Source: an uncultured Clostridia bacterium
GTDB taxonomy: Bacteria > Bacillota > Clostridia > TANB77 > CAG-508
Direction of reading: 5' to 3'
NCBI GenBank assembly: GCA_934162365.1
Contig: CAKPIK010000002.1
Location: forward strand, 62,001 to 126,000
Length of the DNA stretch: 64,000 bases
A model generated the notes under the pieces. It had not been told where the DNA came from and ran no database searches. It was given only the letters and a program-made list of their open reading frames with translations. A program made the position numbers and the translations under genes. Below are positions 45,739 to 54,114 of the stretch, in pieces (positions within the stretch are counted from its first letter, which is position 1; every line of letters begins with the position of its first letter).

Positions 45739-46131
45739 ATGACTAATGAAAAATGTTTTATTTATGATGAATCCATTATTGTTTATAAAAATAATAATGG
45801 AAGATTTATCGTAAACTTTTACGATGACTTTGAGGTGCGGATTACCCAAGCAGAAATTTTGGATGTAATTGAAGACGAAATTCCTGAAATAGTTGCAGTA
45901 CTAATTGCATCTGTAAAGGAAAAGTATCAAGAAACCAAAACTGATGTAGGAAAAATATCCAAGCTTACGGATTTTCAAATAAGTGAAACATTGAGAAAAC
46001 TGCTTGATGATGGATATATTGCTGAAGATTTGATACAGTTATTCATGCAAATAAAATGGCATGAAATTGTTGAAATATTTTCCAGCAATAATCCTAGGAC
46101 CAAGCTAGAGCAAATTAAAGAATTATATTAA
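45739..46131 (+). CDS. Hypothetical protein (130 aa), self-contained transcription unit
   Basis: The protein has a beta-rich first third (CFIYDESIIVYKNNNGRF), then helices with acidic residues (EILDVIEDEIPEIVAVL). No family is recognised. It has its own strong promoter, a palindromic operator and a terminator, so it is controlled alone. Base composition and use of GTC/CTT/CGG codons differ from the flanking ribosomal genes, suggesting acquisition. Confidence 0.6.
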   Translation: MTNEKCFIYDESIIVYKNNNGRFIVNFYDDFEVRITQAEILDVIEDEIPEIVAVLIASVKEKYQETKTDVGKISKLTDFQISETLRKLLDDGYIAEDLIQLFMQIKWHEIVEIFSSNNPRTKLEQIKELY

Positions 46132-46147
46132 TTTGCAAATTCAATTT

Positions 46148-46172
46148 GGAGCCAATTTTGGCTCCTTTTCTT
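46148..46172 (+). terminator. Rho-independent terminator
   Basis: GGAGCCAA-TT-TTGGCTCC followed by T4CT5. Confidence 0.88.
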
Positions 46173-46254
46173 TTTCATTAAATTATATAATGTATGTTTA
46201 AACAAAATTTAATTTGTGAATAATATATATAAATGTTTTAGAGAGGTTATATAT

Positions 46255-47091
46255 ATGAAATTAGGATTAGCTTTATCTGGTGGAGGCATACGAGGAATTG
46301 CACATGCAGGTGTTTTAAAGGCATTAGAAGATAACAATATAAAAGTTGATGTAATTGGGGGTACTAGCTCTGGTAGTATGATTGCATCATTATATGCAGC
46401 TGGATATTCACCATATCATATATATACTTTGTTTAAAAAATACTCTAAAGAAATTGCTCAAATAAATACAAAACCAATTATAAAAAATTATATGATAAAT
46501 AAAAAAATAACATTAAAAGGATTAAAAACTGGAAATAGTATTGAAAAAATATTTGATAATGTAATAAATAAGCAAGGAATATATAACATAAATGATGTTA
46601 AAATGCCTCTTGTAATACCAACTGTAGACTTAATGGATTGTCAAGAATATGTTTTTACAAATAAGGCACCAGAAAAAGAGAAAAAGTATATAACAGACAT
46701 AAATATAGGAAAAGCAATACGAGCAAGTAGTAGTTTCTCGGCTGTGTTTAGCCCATGTGAATTCAAAGAACATGCATTTATAGATGGTGGAGCTTTAGAT
46801 AATGTTCCGGTAAATGAGGTGCGTAAACAAGGTGCAGATGTAGTGATAGGAGTTAAATTCAACAGTGATGAAATAACTAAAGACAGTAATATTATGGACA
46901 TGACAATGAAAACAATAGATATAATGGGAAGCAAAATATCGGAGGAAAATTTAAAAGAAGCAAACTTTGTTTTGAATGTATATACAGACAAAACTGGTTT
47001 ACTAGATACGCAAAAACTTGACTCTTGCTATAAATACGGGTATAATGCTGTTATAGAAAATTTAGATAAAATAAAGGAAATAATTAAATAA
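46255..47091 (+). CDS. Patatin-like phospholipase (RssA type)
   Basis: ATG 46255 (AGAGAGG upstream) gives 278 residues. The oxyanion motif GGGIRGIAHAG is at 9-19, the nucleophile Ser 38 in GGTSSGS, and the catalytic Asp in DGGALDNVPV. It is a predicted serine acyl hydrolase on lipids or acylated substrates; the specific substrate is unknown. It ends where tsaE begins (TAA then ATG), suggesting co-transcription. Confidence 0.9.
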   Translation: MKLGLALSGGGIRGIAHAGVLKALEDNNIKVDVIGGTSSGSMIASLYAAGYSPYHIYTLFKKYSKEIAQINTKPIIKNYMINKKITLKGLKTGNSIEKIFDNVINKQGIYNINDVKMPLVIPTVDLMDCQEYVFTNKAPEKEKKYITDINIGKAIRASSSFSAVFSPCEFKEHAFIDGGALDNVPVNEVRKQGADVVIGVKFNSDEITKDSNIMDMTMKTIDIMGSKISEENLKEANFVLNVYTDKTGLLDTQKLDSCYKYGYNAVIENLDKIKEIIK

Positions 47092-47514
47092 ATGAAAGAA
47101 ATAATAACATATTCAGAACAAGAAACAAAAAATATAGCGAAAAAAATTGCATCAAAAACAAAAAATAATTCTGTAATAATACTAAATGGAGAATTGGGAG
47201 CGGGAAAAACAAAATTTACAGAAGGTTTTTTATCATATTTTGGACTAGAAAACGAAATATCAAGCCCAACATTTACAATAGTAAATGAATATAAAAATGG
47301 AAAAGCAACAATATTCCATTTTGACGTATATAGATTAGAAGATATAGACGAATTTTATGCAATCGGTGGAGAAGAGTACTTTTCAAAAGGAATATGCATA
47401 ATTGAATGGGGAGATATAATAAAAGAGGCATTGCCTAAGCACTATACAACTATAACAATATGCAAGGATGAACAAGATACGGAAAAAAGAATATTAAAAA
47501 TTGAGGAAAAATAA
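47092..47514 (+). CDS. tsaE: tRNA threonylcarbamoyladenosine biosynthesis ATPase TsaE
   Basis: The 140-residue protein has a Walker A GELGAGKTKFTEGF (about residues 36-49), switch ISSPTFTIVNEY, and HFDVYRLED with the acidic catalytic residues. It works with TsaB and TsaD to make t6A37 in tRNA. It directly abuts the patatin-like gene. TsaB and TsaD are not in this window. Confidence 0.95.
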   Translation: MKEIITYSEQETKNIAKKIASKTKNNSVIILNGELGAGKTKFTEGFLSYFGLENEISSPTFTIVNEYKNGKATIFHFDVYRLEDIDEFYAIGGEEYFSKGICIIEWGDIIKEALPKHYTTITICKDEQDTEKRILKIEEK

Positions 47515-47555
47515 AAATAAACTTGTTTTTTTTAATAAAATATGTTAATATATCA

Positions 47556-47581
47556 TGGACGCACATTATATTGTGCGTCCA
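47556..47581. repeat. Perfect hairpin without T run
   Basis: TGGACGCAC pairs with GTGCGTCCA between tsaE and tRNA-Leu. It may be a processing or REP-type hairpin. Confidence 0.45.
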
Positions 47582-47595
47582 ATACAATTATATAA

Positions 47596-47678
47596 GCCGA
47601 TGTGGCGGAATTGGTAGACGCACTGGACTCAAAATCCAGCGGGAAACCATGTGGGTTCGAGTCCCACCATCGGTACCA
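47596..47678 (+). tRNA. tRNA-Leu (anticodon CAA)
   Basis: The 83-base class II tRNA has acceptor GCCGATG/CATCGGT (G-U first pair), discriminator A and encoded CCA. The anticodon arm is CTGGA-CTCAAAA-TCCAG, it has a long variable arm, and the T-arm is GTGGG-TTCGAGT-CCCAC. Confidence 0.97.
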
Positions 47679-47682
47679 AAAT

Positions 47683-47710
47683 AAAAATGTAGCAAAGGCT
47701 ACATTTTTTT
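47683..47710 (+). terminator. Terminator of tRNA-Leu
   Basis: AAAATGTAGC pairs with GCTACATTTT followed by T3-7. Confidence 0.85.
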
Positions 47711-47751
47711 AGTAAGAAATTTAAAATTGAAACTCATGATATTTGTACTGC

Positions 47752-47780
47752 TTGTAATTTCTATTAGTTTGTAGTATAAT
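47752..47780 (+). promoter_or_regulatory. Promoter of the 47.85-kb orphan gene
   Basis: TTGTAA (47752-47757), 17 bases, TATAAT (47775-47780). Confidence 0.6.
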
Positions 47781-47849
47781 AAAAGGTACTAGGCTTTTTA
47801 AAGTCAGCAAGCTATATTAAGAATAAAACAATTTAAGGAGGAAACTACT

Positions 47850-48668
47850 ATGGCAAACACAACTATTGTTTATTTCGTTGAAAAGAGAAATGGCACTTTC
47901 ATTTTTCGGGCACTAGCTCCAAGGAGATATACTATTCAGGTAAAATCTTTTGAAAACGGCGTTGTAACAATTGCTCCTATGAATGACAGTACAATCACAA
48001 CTGTAGCAGAAATTGTTGCAGGTTGCTTCGAAGATCATTCCAACTTTACAAGAGAACTCTTTAGAGCTTTTGAATGCGATAAAAATACTGCTTTCACTGG
48101 TATTAAGTTCAACATTAATGAAGTAACAATTATGGTTACAAAAGAAAATGCTGATGAGGACAAAATTTATGCTGAGTGGAAAGCAGGTGCTGAGGCAAAT
48201 GCTAAGAAACACAGTATTGAGATGGAAGTTTATATGAAAACAGCTGAATACCATGTAAAAAGAGCAAAAGCATTGAAAGTTGAAACGCGCAGAGAAACAG
48301 TCGAAAAAGATATTGTTCTTATTGATGAATTTACTAAACTTCAGTTTAAAGATGAAGAATCAGAGAAGAAATGGAAACAATGGGTTGAAAACAACTCAGA
48401 AGCTCCATACATCAATGATACGATTACTTATGCTCGCCGTTGGGCTAAGTATATGCAATATCTTATGGAAAAACACAACAAGACTGTTGCTGAAATTGCA
48501 GATAATGCTTCGAGTTTGAGTGGTATTGATGATATCACACTCTATATGCACATTCGTGCAGTAGCTATACTTGTACAATGCTGGAAATATGGAGAAGAAC
48601 TCCGCAAATGGCATAACCGAAAATGGGGAGAAGAAGACACTGATGGTGTGGCGTTGTTAATCATGTGA
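47850..48668 (+). CDS. Hypothetical protein (272 aa), accessory gene
   Basis: The start follows TTAAGGAGG. The N-terminal 90 residues are beta-rich (TTIVYFVEKRNGTFIFRAL). The middle is strongly charged and helical (about 105-190). The C-terminal 80 residues are helical with Trp-rich ends (WVENNSEAPYINDTI, WKYGEELRKWHNRKWGE). There is no signal or membrane segment and I recognise no family. Composition is more G+C-rich than the flanking core genes. It has its own promoter and terminator between tRNA-Leu and secG, in a stretch with another orphan gene. Confidence 0.55.
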   Translation: MANTTIVYFVEKRNGTFIFRALAPRRYTIQVKSFENGVVTIAPMNDSTITTVAEIVAGCFEDHSNFTRELFRAFECDKNTAFTGIKFNINEVTIMVTKENADEDKIYAEWKAGAEANAKKHSIEMEVYMKTAEYHVKRAKALKVETRRETVEKDIVLIDEFTKLQFKDEESEKKWKQWVENNSEAPYINDTITYARRWAKYMQYLMEKHNKTVAEIADNASSLSGIDDITLYMHIRAVAILVQCWKYGEELRKWHNRKWGEEDTDGVALLIM

Positions 48669-48702
48669 TGCTGACTGTTGTAAGTTTAATTTAACTTGCA
48701 AC

Positions 48703-48732
48703 AAAAGAAACCTCGAAAGAGGTTTCTTTTCT
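48703..48732 (+). terminator. Rho-independent terminator
   Basis: AAAAGAAACCTC-GAAA-GAGGTTTCTTTT. Confidence 0.9.
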
Positions 48733-48788
48733 TATTATACAAACTTTTAAAGAAAAAAATTGATAAATGATATGGTGTGTTAAAAACA

Positions 48789-48817
48789 TTGAATTTTATG
48801 TTAATGCATGATATAAT
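48789..48817 (+). promoter_or_regulatory. Promoter of the 48.95-kb orphan gene
   Basis: TTGAAT (48789-48794), 17 bases, TATAAT (48812-48817). The leader of about 125 bases contains a small hairpin GAGGA-AAAAG-TCCTC (48870-48884) followed by a T-rich stretch. Confidence 0.6.
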
Positions 48818-48950
48818 AAATATATTAGGTAAGTCCTATATCATAAATTCCTTTTTATACTAAATAGTTGAGGAAAAAGTCCTCTATCTTTTGGTTTTAC
48901 ATATAAATACATAAATGCATCAATAAAAGAATTAATAGGAGGATGATGTT

Positions 48951-49319
48951 ATGAGATTGGCATTGACAATTATTGAACTTGCTATTATCATCTGTGCGCT
49001 TGGGTATGTGGCAGTTTGGATTCTGATACTAAAAACATCAAACAGTATGCATAACGCATTTGTAAAAATGTTAATTGCTGCAATGATGGTTGTTCTTCAA
49101 ATTCCTGAGCTTATTATGAGAATTTTGCTTGGTGAAAAGTATGCAATAACTGTGGTTGGTCTTGTGGCGTGGATATTAATGGGATTTTTTTCTGCTTTTA
49201 ATTTGGGAGACGTCATGGAAAAAGAAAGCACTAATACTGAAGACACGGATATAAACCATTTAAGAGACATTGGACCAAATAAAGATGATATAGACGTTGA
49301 ATATGAAATTAAGCAATAA
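48951..49319 (+). CDS. Small membrane protein (122 aa), unknown function
   Basis: AGGAGG lies 9-10 bases upstream. It has three hydrophobic segments (about 4-26, 38-55, 64-84) followed by an acidic cytosolic-type tail (ESTNTEDTDINHLRDIG). No family recognised. Like the gene before it, it is a single-gene transcription unit with its own promoter, unusual leader and terminator, and its codon use differs from secG and rnr beside it. Confidence 0.6.
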   Translation: MRLALTIIELAIIICALGYVAVWILILKTSNSMHNAFVKMLIAAMMVVLQIPELIMRILLGEKYAITVVGLVAWILMGFFSAFNLGDVMEKESTNTEDTDINHLRDIGPNKDDIDVEYEIKQ

Positions 49320-49333
49320 GATTTGCCAGTCAC

Positions 49334-49368
49334 AAAAAGAAAATTCGTAAGAATTTTCTTTTTGACTT
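49334..49368 (+). terminator. Rho-independent terminator
   Basis: AAAAAGAAAATTC pairs with GAATTTTCTTTTT, flanked by GTCA/TGAC. Confidence 0.85.
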
Positions 49369-49419
49369 TTATATAAAAATAATCTATAAAATGATTGATA
49401 GAAAAAAATCAAGAAATGT

Positions 49420-49448
49420 TTGCATTTATACAAAATATATGTTACAAT
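49420..49448 (+). promoter_or_regulatory. Promoter of secG
   Basis: TTGCAT (49420-49425), 17 bases, TACAAT (49443-49448). Confidence 0.55.
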
Positions 49449-49497
49449 AACATATGTTAATTGATATTAAATAGAAAGAACTTAGGGAGGAATTAAA

Positions 49498-49749
49498 ATG
49501 CAATTCTTAAAGATATTTTTAATAATAGTAGATATAATATTAGCTTTAGCTGTTATAGTGCTTGTTATGATACAAAAAAACGATGACCAAGGATTATCTG
49601 GAACAATTACAGGTGCTGGAGCAAAGAATTATTTAGATAAAAATAAAGGTAGAACTAAGGAAGGCAGAGTTAAGAGATTAACAATAATTGCTAGTATTGC
49701 TTTCGCAATTGTAACTATTGCTTTAAACTTTGTATATCCTTTAGCATAA
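49498..49749 (+). CDS. secG: Preprotein translocase subunit SecG
   Basis: The 83-residue protein has two transmembrane helices (about 3-24 and 60-82) around a Gly-rich cytosolic loop (QKNDDQGLSGTITGAGAKNYL) typical of SecG. It assists SecYE in export. It precedes rnr, as in many Bacillota (secG-rnr-smpB); smpB is not present here. Confidence 0.93.
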   Translation: MQFLKIFLIIVDIILALAVIVLVMIQKNDDQGLSGTITGAGAKNYLDKNKGRTKEGRVKRLTIIASIAFAIVTIALNFVYPLA

Positions 49750-49765
49750 TGTAAATAATTAAGAG

Positions 49766-49795
49766 TAGAGCTATAACTAATATAGCTCTATTTTT
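49766..49795 (+). terminator. Terminator/attenuator between secG and rnr
   Basis: TAGAGCTATA pairs with TATAGCTCTA followed by T5, 18 bases before the rnr start. Confidence 0.85.
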
Positions 49796-49812
49796 GAATT
49801 AAAGAGGAGAAA

Positions 49813-51606
49813 ATGAAGAACGAAAAAAGAATTTTAAAATTAATGAAAAGTAATAAAGAACAAAATACAAATCAAACTATTGTAGGAACTTTTACTAAAA
49901 ATAAAAGTTTCGGTTTTGTTGTGCCTGATAATAAAAAAGTTAGTAAGGATATATTTATTTCTAAAAAATATTTCAGTGGAGCAAAAAGTAATGACAAAGT
50001 AGTTGTGCAAATTACTAAACCAGAAATAAATGGTAAAAAGCCAGAAGGAAAAATAGTTGAAATCTTAGGAAATATAAATGTGGCTGGAGTTGATATGCTT
50101 TCAATTATAAAAGAATATAATTTACCATATGAATTCCCAGAATTTGTATTAAATGAAGCTAAAAAAATAGAAAAAGAAGTTTCTTTAGATGAAATCAATA
50201 ATAGAAAAGATTTTAGAAATGAAGAAATATTTACAATAGATGGAGACGATGCAAAAGATTTAGATGATGCAGTATCTGTAAAAAAGACAGAAGATAACAC
50301 ATATATATTAAGTGTTCATATTGCAGATGTAAGCTATTATGTAAGAGAAGGAAGCTTTTTAGATAAGGAAGCAATTACACGAGGAACAAGTGTATATATG
50401 CTAAATAAAGTTATACCAATGCTTCCTAAAGAACTATCAAATGGAATATGTAGCTTAAATGAGGGAAAAGATAGACTTACATTATCAGTTATAATGGAAA
50501 TAGATAAAAAAGGGAACGTAATATCATCAGATATTACAAAAGGTGTAATAAAAGTAACTAAAAGAATGTCTTATAATATCGTTCAAAAACTTTTAGATTT
50601 AGAAGAAGGTCAAGAAATAGAAGAAGAATTAAAAAAATATATGCCATATATTAATCATTTTAAATTAATGGCAGAACTTGCACATATTCTTGAAAATAGA
50701 AGAAAAGAGAATGGCTATTTAGATTTAGATATTCCAGAAAGTAAAATTACATTAGACAAAAAAGGTAGAGCAATAGATGTTGGAAAATATGAAATAAAGT
50801 TTTCCAATACTATAATAGAACAATTTATGCTTACGGCAAATGAAACTGTTGCAGAAAAGTTTTATTGGATAGAAGCACCATTTATATACAGAGTTCATGA
50901 GTCACCGGACCAAGAAAAAATAACTGATTTAAATAGATTCTTATATAACTTTGGTTATAAAATTAAAGGTAATAAAGAAAATATTCATCCTAAAGCTTTT
51001 AGTAGTATTCTAGAAGACATAAAAGGAAAAGATGAAGAAAAAGTTATATCAAATTTAATATTAAGAACTCTAAAGGTTGCAAGATATGAAGCACAAAACA
51101 AAGGACATTTTGGAATTGCAGGAAAATATTATTGCCACTTTACATCACCGATTAGAAGATACCCAGACTTATATATTCATAGAATAATATCAAAATATTT
51201 AGATTGCAACTATATGGTTAGTGATGAATATAAAGAAAAACATGAAGAGTTTGCAGTAAGCTATGCGGAAAAATCATCAGAAAGAGAAAAAATAGCACAA
51301 AAAGCAGAAAGAGATTCAGTGGACCTAAAGAAAGCTGAATATATGGAAAGTAGAATTGGTGAGGTTTATGAAGGAATTATAAGTGGCGTAACAAACTTTG
51401 GATTATTTGTAGAACTTGAAAATACAGTAGAAGGCTTAATAAGATTTGAAAATCTAGGAAATGAATATTTTAATTACGACGATATGCATAAACAGTTAAT
51501 TGGAGAACATACAGGAAGAGTATATAAAATGGGAGATAAAGTTACAGTTCAAGTAATAGAAGCAAATAAAAATTTAAGAAAAGTTGCATTTAAATTAGTG
51601 GAGTAA
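49813..51606 (+). CDS. rnr: Ribonuclease R, short form
   Basis: The 597-residue protein has one cold-shock/OB region (about 20-90: GTFTKNKSFGFVVPDNK) and the RNB catalytic domain with DGDDAKDLDDAVSV (metal-binding Asps, about 140-153) and HFTSPIRRYPDL. The C-terminal S1 domain (GEVYEGIISGVTNFGLFVELE) follows. Usual RNase R is about 700-800 residues; here the N-terminal HTH and first OB part are missing. It degrades structured RNA 3' to 5'. The start at 49813 has AGAGGAG upstream and no upstream in-frame extension is apparent. Confidence 0.93.
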   Translation: MKNEKRILKLMKSNKEQNTNQTIVGTFTKNKSFGFVVPDNKKVSKDIFISKKYFSGAKSNDKVVVQITKPEINGKKPEGKIVEILGNINVAGVDMLSIIKEYNLPYEFPEFVLNEAKKIEKEVSLDEINNRKDFRNEEIFTIDGDDAKDLDDAVSVKKTEDNTYILSVHIADVSYYVREGSFLDKEAITRGTSVYMLNKVIPMLPKELSNGICSLNEGKDRLTLSVIMEIDKKGNVISSDITKGVIKVTKRMSYNIVQKLLDLEEGQEIEEELKKYMPYINHFKLMAELAHILENRRKENGYLDLDIPESKITLDKKGRAIDVGKYEIKFSNTIIEQFMLTANETVAEKFYWIEAPFIYRVHESPDQEKITDLNRFLYNFGYKIKGNKENIHPKAFSSILEDIKGKDEEKVISNLILRTLKVARYEAQNKGHFGIAGKYYCHFTSPIRRYPDLYIHRIISKYLDCNYMVSDEYKEKHEEFAVSYAEKSSEREKIAQKAERDSVDLKKAEYMESRIGEVYEGIISGVTNFGLFVELENTVEGLIRFENLGNEYFNYDDMHKQLIGEHTGRVYKMGDKVTVQVIEANKNLRKVAFKLVE

Positions 51607-51684
51607 CCTTACTATTTGTTTTACAACTTGAAATTCTATTCTTAAACATATATAATAAATGAAGATTTAGTAAAAGAGGAAAAA

Positions 51685-52719
51685 ATGGAATTAAAAGGTG
51701 AGATAGTAGACATTATATATAAAAACGAAGTAAATGGTTATACGATTGCAACTCTAGAAACCCTAGAAGAAGTGTTTACAGTGGTAGGTTACCTACCATT
51801 TGTTAATAGTGGAGATAATCTTAAACTTGAAGGAAAATTTGTAACGCATCAGGAATATGGAAGGCAATTTAAAATAGAAACATTTGAAAAAATAGTTCCA
51901 GAAACTTTAGATGCGTTAGAAAGATTCTTAGCAAATGGAAGTATAAAAGGAATTGGTCCAAGTACAGCACATAAAATAATTAAGAAATTTGGAGAAGAAA
52001 CAATTTCTGTATTTAAATTTGAACCACAAAGATTGGCAGAAATAAAAGGAATAAGCAATAATAAAGCATTAGAAATGTCAGAGAGCTTTAACGAAGGTTT
52101 TGAATTATGGCAGTTGGTATCATTTTTAGATAAATTTAAAATACCAGTAAGTGCAGCACAGGGAATATATAAAAAAATAGGTGAAAATACAATTGCTAAA
52201 ATAGAAGAAAATCCATATATACTAGTAGACTTAGTACGTGGAATAGATTTTAAACAAATAGATAAAATGGCTTTAGATTTAGGTATGGATTATTCAAATC
52301 CAGAAAGAATATCTAATGGTATTAAATATGGTTTAGCATTAGTAGCAAATAACGGACATACATGTGCTCTAAAACAAAATTTGATAGAATTTATGTTACA
52401 ATTATTAAATGTTTCAGAAGATTTAATAGAAAGTGAACTTATAAATTTAAGAGCAAAAGAAAAAATTGTTATTGAAAAAAGAGACGATATAGAATGGGTT
52501 TATTTATATGAATATTATAAAGCAGAGCTGAATATTGCAGAAAGATTAGTGTTGTTAAATAAAGCTCAAAATGTTAAGCACATTTCTAAAATAGATAAAG
52601 AATTGAAATTATTAGAAAAAAAAGCTGATATAATATTATCAGATAAACAGATTGAGGCTGTAAAGCAAATAAATGACAACAATGTTTGTGTTATCACAGG
52701 ACGGACCAGGAACTGGTAA
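51685..52719 (+). CDS. recD2: RecD2 helicase, N-terminal part (split by frameshift)
   Basis: The 344-residue fragment covers the RecD2 N-terminus: beta-barrel (ELKGEIVDIIYKNEVNGYTI), helix-hairpin-helix (GIGPSTAHKIIKKFG) and the linker to the helicase core. It ends in an abnormal GRTRNW just where Walker A should be (VCVITG-GPGTGKT). An extra C at 52702 (ACAGGA-C-GGACCAGG) breaks the frame; removing it joins this to the next ORF as one RecD2 of about 738 residues. Either a real inactivating mutation or a sequencing/assembly error. Confidence 0.85.
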   Translation: MELKGEIVDIIYKNEVNGYTIATLETLEEVFTVVGYLPFVNSGDNLKLEGKFVTHQEYGRQFKIETFEKIVPETLDALERFLANGSIKGIGPSTAHKIIKKFGEETISVFKFEPQRLAEIKGISNNKALEMSESFNEGFELWQLVSFLDKFKIPVSAAQGIYKKIGENTIAKIEENPYILVDLVRGIDFKQIDKMALDLGMDYSNPERISNGIKYGLALVANNGHTCALKQNLIEFMLQLLNVSEDLIESELINLRAKEKIVIEKRDDIEWVYLYEYYKAELNIAERLVLLNKAQNVKHISKIDKELKLLEKKADIILSDKQIEAVKQINDNNVCVITGRTRNW

Positions 52720-53899
52720 AACGACAATAATAAAAACAGTTTTAGAATTATATAAAAATAAAGGGAAAAAAGTAGCTCTATGTGCACCAACTGGAAGGGC
52801 AGCTAAAAGAATGGAAGAAGCAACAGGAGAAGAAGCTAAAACTTTGCATAGATTATTAGAAATTGGAAAAATAAAAGATGATCTTGGTATGGAAGATATA
52901 GAGCAAGAATTTGCTCCAATAGATGCAGATGTAATAATTGTAGATGAAATGTCTATGGTAGATATTTTTTTAATGAATTATTTGGTTAAAGCAGTATATT
53001 TAGGAACAAAACTTGTACTTGTTGGAGATATAGACCAATTACCATCTGTTGGACCAGGAACAGTTTTAAAAAGTATAATAGCTTCAGATAAATTCTCTGT
53101 TGTCCGTTTAGATAAGATATTTAGGCAAGCAGCCTTGAGTAAAATAATTCTAAATGCACATAATGTTAATAATGGAAAAGGCTTCATTTTAAAAGATGAG
53201 AAAAATGAAGGTTTAAAAGATGATTTCTTTTACATTAATGAATACAATCAAGATAAAATACTAGAAAATATATTGTCTTTATCAAAAGATAGGTTAAAAA
53301 AATATGGTGATTATGAATTCTTTAAAAATATACAAGTAATAACTCCAAGCAAAAAAGGAACAATTGGAACAAGAGAATTAAATAAAAGCCTACAACAAGA
53401 ATTAAACCCTAAATCAGATGATAAAAAAGAAAAAACTTTTGGTAACGTAATATTCAGACAAGGCGATAGAATAATGCAAGTTAAAAATAACTATGATATA
53501 TACTGGGAAAAACACAAAGAAAAATTTGAATATGGTAGCGGAATATTCAATGGGGAATTTGGAACAATAGTTAATATAAATGAAGAAGAAAAACAGTTAC
53601 AAGTCTTATATGATGACGATAAAAATGCATGGTATTCGTTCCAAGATTTAGAACAAATTGAACATGCATATGCAATAACAGTTCACAAATCACAAGGAAG
53701 TGAATTTGATGTTGTAATACTTCCAATAACCGCATCAGCTCCAATGCTTTTAACACGTAATTTGCTATATACAGCAATAACAAGAGCAAAAAAACTTTTA
53801 ATAGTCATTGGACCAGTAAATGTAATAGATAGAATGATAGCAAACCACGATAGCAAAAAAAGAAATACAGGATTAGAATATAAACTTAGCAACATGTAG
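52673..53899 (+). CDS. recD2: RecD2 helicase, C-terminal part (split by frameshift)
   Basis: From base 52703 the frame encodes GPGTGKTTIIKTVLELY (Walker A), DEMSMVD (motif II), GDIDQLPSVGPG (motif III) and HAYAITVHKSQGSEFD, the superfamily 1B helicase core of RecD2. The reported ATG at 52673 and its first ten codons (MTTMFVLSQD) are out of the true frame and not native. With the upstream part it forms a complete DNA helicase acting in replication-fork repair. A terminator follows. Confidence 0.85.
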   Translation: MTTMFVLSQDGPGTGKTTIIKTVLELYKNKGKKVALCAPTGRAAKRMEEATGEEAKTLHRLLEIGKIKDDLGMEDIEQEFAPIDADVIIVDEMSMVDIFLMNYLVKAVYLGTKLVLVGDIDQLPSVGPGTVLKSIIASDKFSVVRLDKIFRQAALSKIILNAHNVNNGKGFILKDEKNEGLKDDFFYINEYNQDKILENILSLSKDRLKKYGDYEFFKNIQVITPSKKGTIGTRELNKSLQQELNPKSDDKKEKTFGNVIFRQGDRIMQVKNNYDIYWEKHKEKFEYGSGIFNGEFGTIVNINEEEKQLQVLYDDDKNAWYSFQDLEQIEHAYAITVHKSQGSEFDVVILPITASAPMLLTRNLLYTAITRAKKLLIVIGPVNVIDRMIANHDSKKRNTGLEYKLSNM

Positions 53900-53928
53900 A
53901 AAAGTGTCGAAAACTTTTCTACTTTTTT
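53896..53928 (+). terminator. Terminator of recD2
   Basis: GTAGAAAAGT pairs with ACTTTTCTAC followed by T6; it overlaps the stop codon. Confidence 0.85.
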
Positions 53929-53940
53929 AAATCTGTTTAC

Positions 53941-53969
53941 TTGACTTAAAAACAAAAATATAATATATT
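53941..53969 (+). promoter_or_regulatory. Promoter of the toxin-antitoxin pair
   Basis: TTGACT (53941-53946), 17 bases, TATATT (53964-53969), leaving a leader of only about 13 bases with GAGGTG as SD. Confidence 0.6.
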
Positions 53970-53988
53970 ATGAAAAAGAGGTGATAAT

Positions 53989-54114
53989 ATGTCAGAAGAA
54001 TATTTGACAAAGATATTAGATGAAGCAATCGAGGAATTTGAAGAAAATCCAGAAACTATACCATTTGAAAAATGGCAAGAAAAAATGAGGGAAAAATACA
54101 ATGTCAAAATTTAG
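53989..54114 (+). CDS. Small antitoxin of RelE-type system (41 aa)
   Basis: ATG 53989 with GAGGTG upstream. The 41-residue, acidic, helical product begins MSEEYLTKILDEAIEEFEEN and ends KYNVKI. It overlaps the toxin start by 14 bases, the usual antitoxin-toxin arrangement. It is much shorter than common RelB/ParD antitoxins and has no obvious DNA-binding ribbon-helix-helix, so autoregulation may be weak or absent. Antitoxin role is by position. Confidence 0.6.
   Translation: MSEEYLTKILDEAIEEFEENPETIPFEKWQEKMREKYNVKI

Noticed and set aside
47556..47581. Hairpin before tRNA-Leu as a terminator of tsaE
   Set aside because: The stem is perfect but has no T run after it, so it is listed only as a hairpin.
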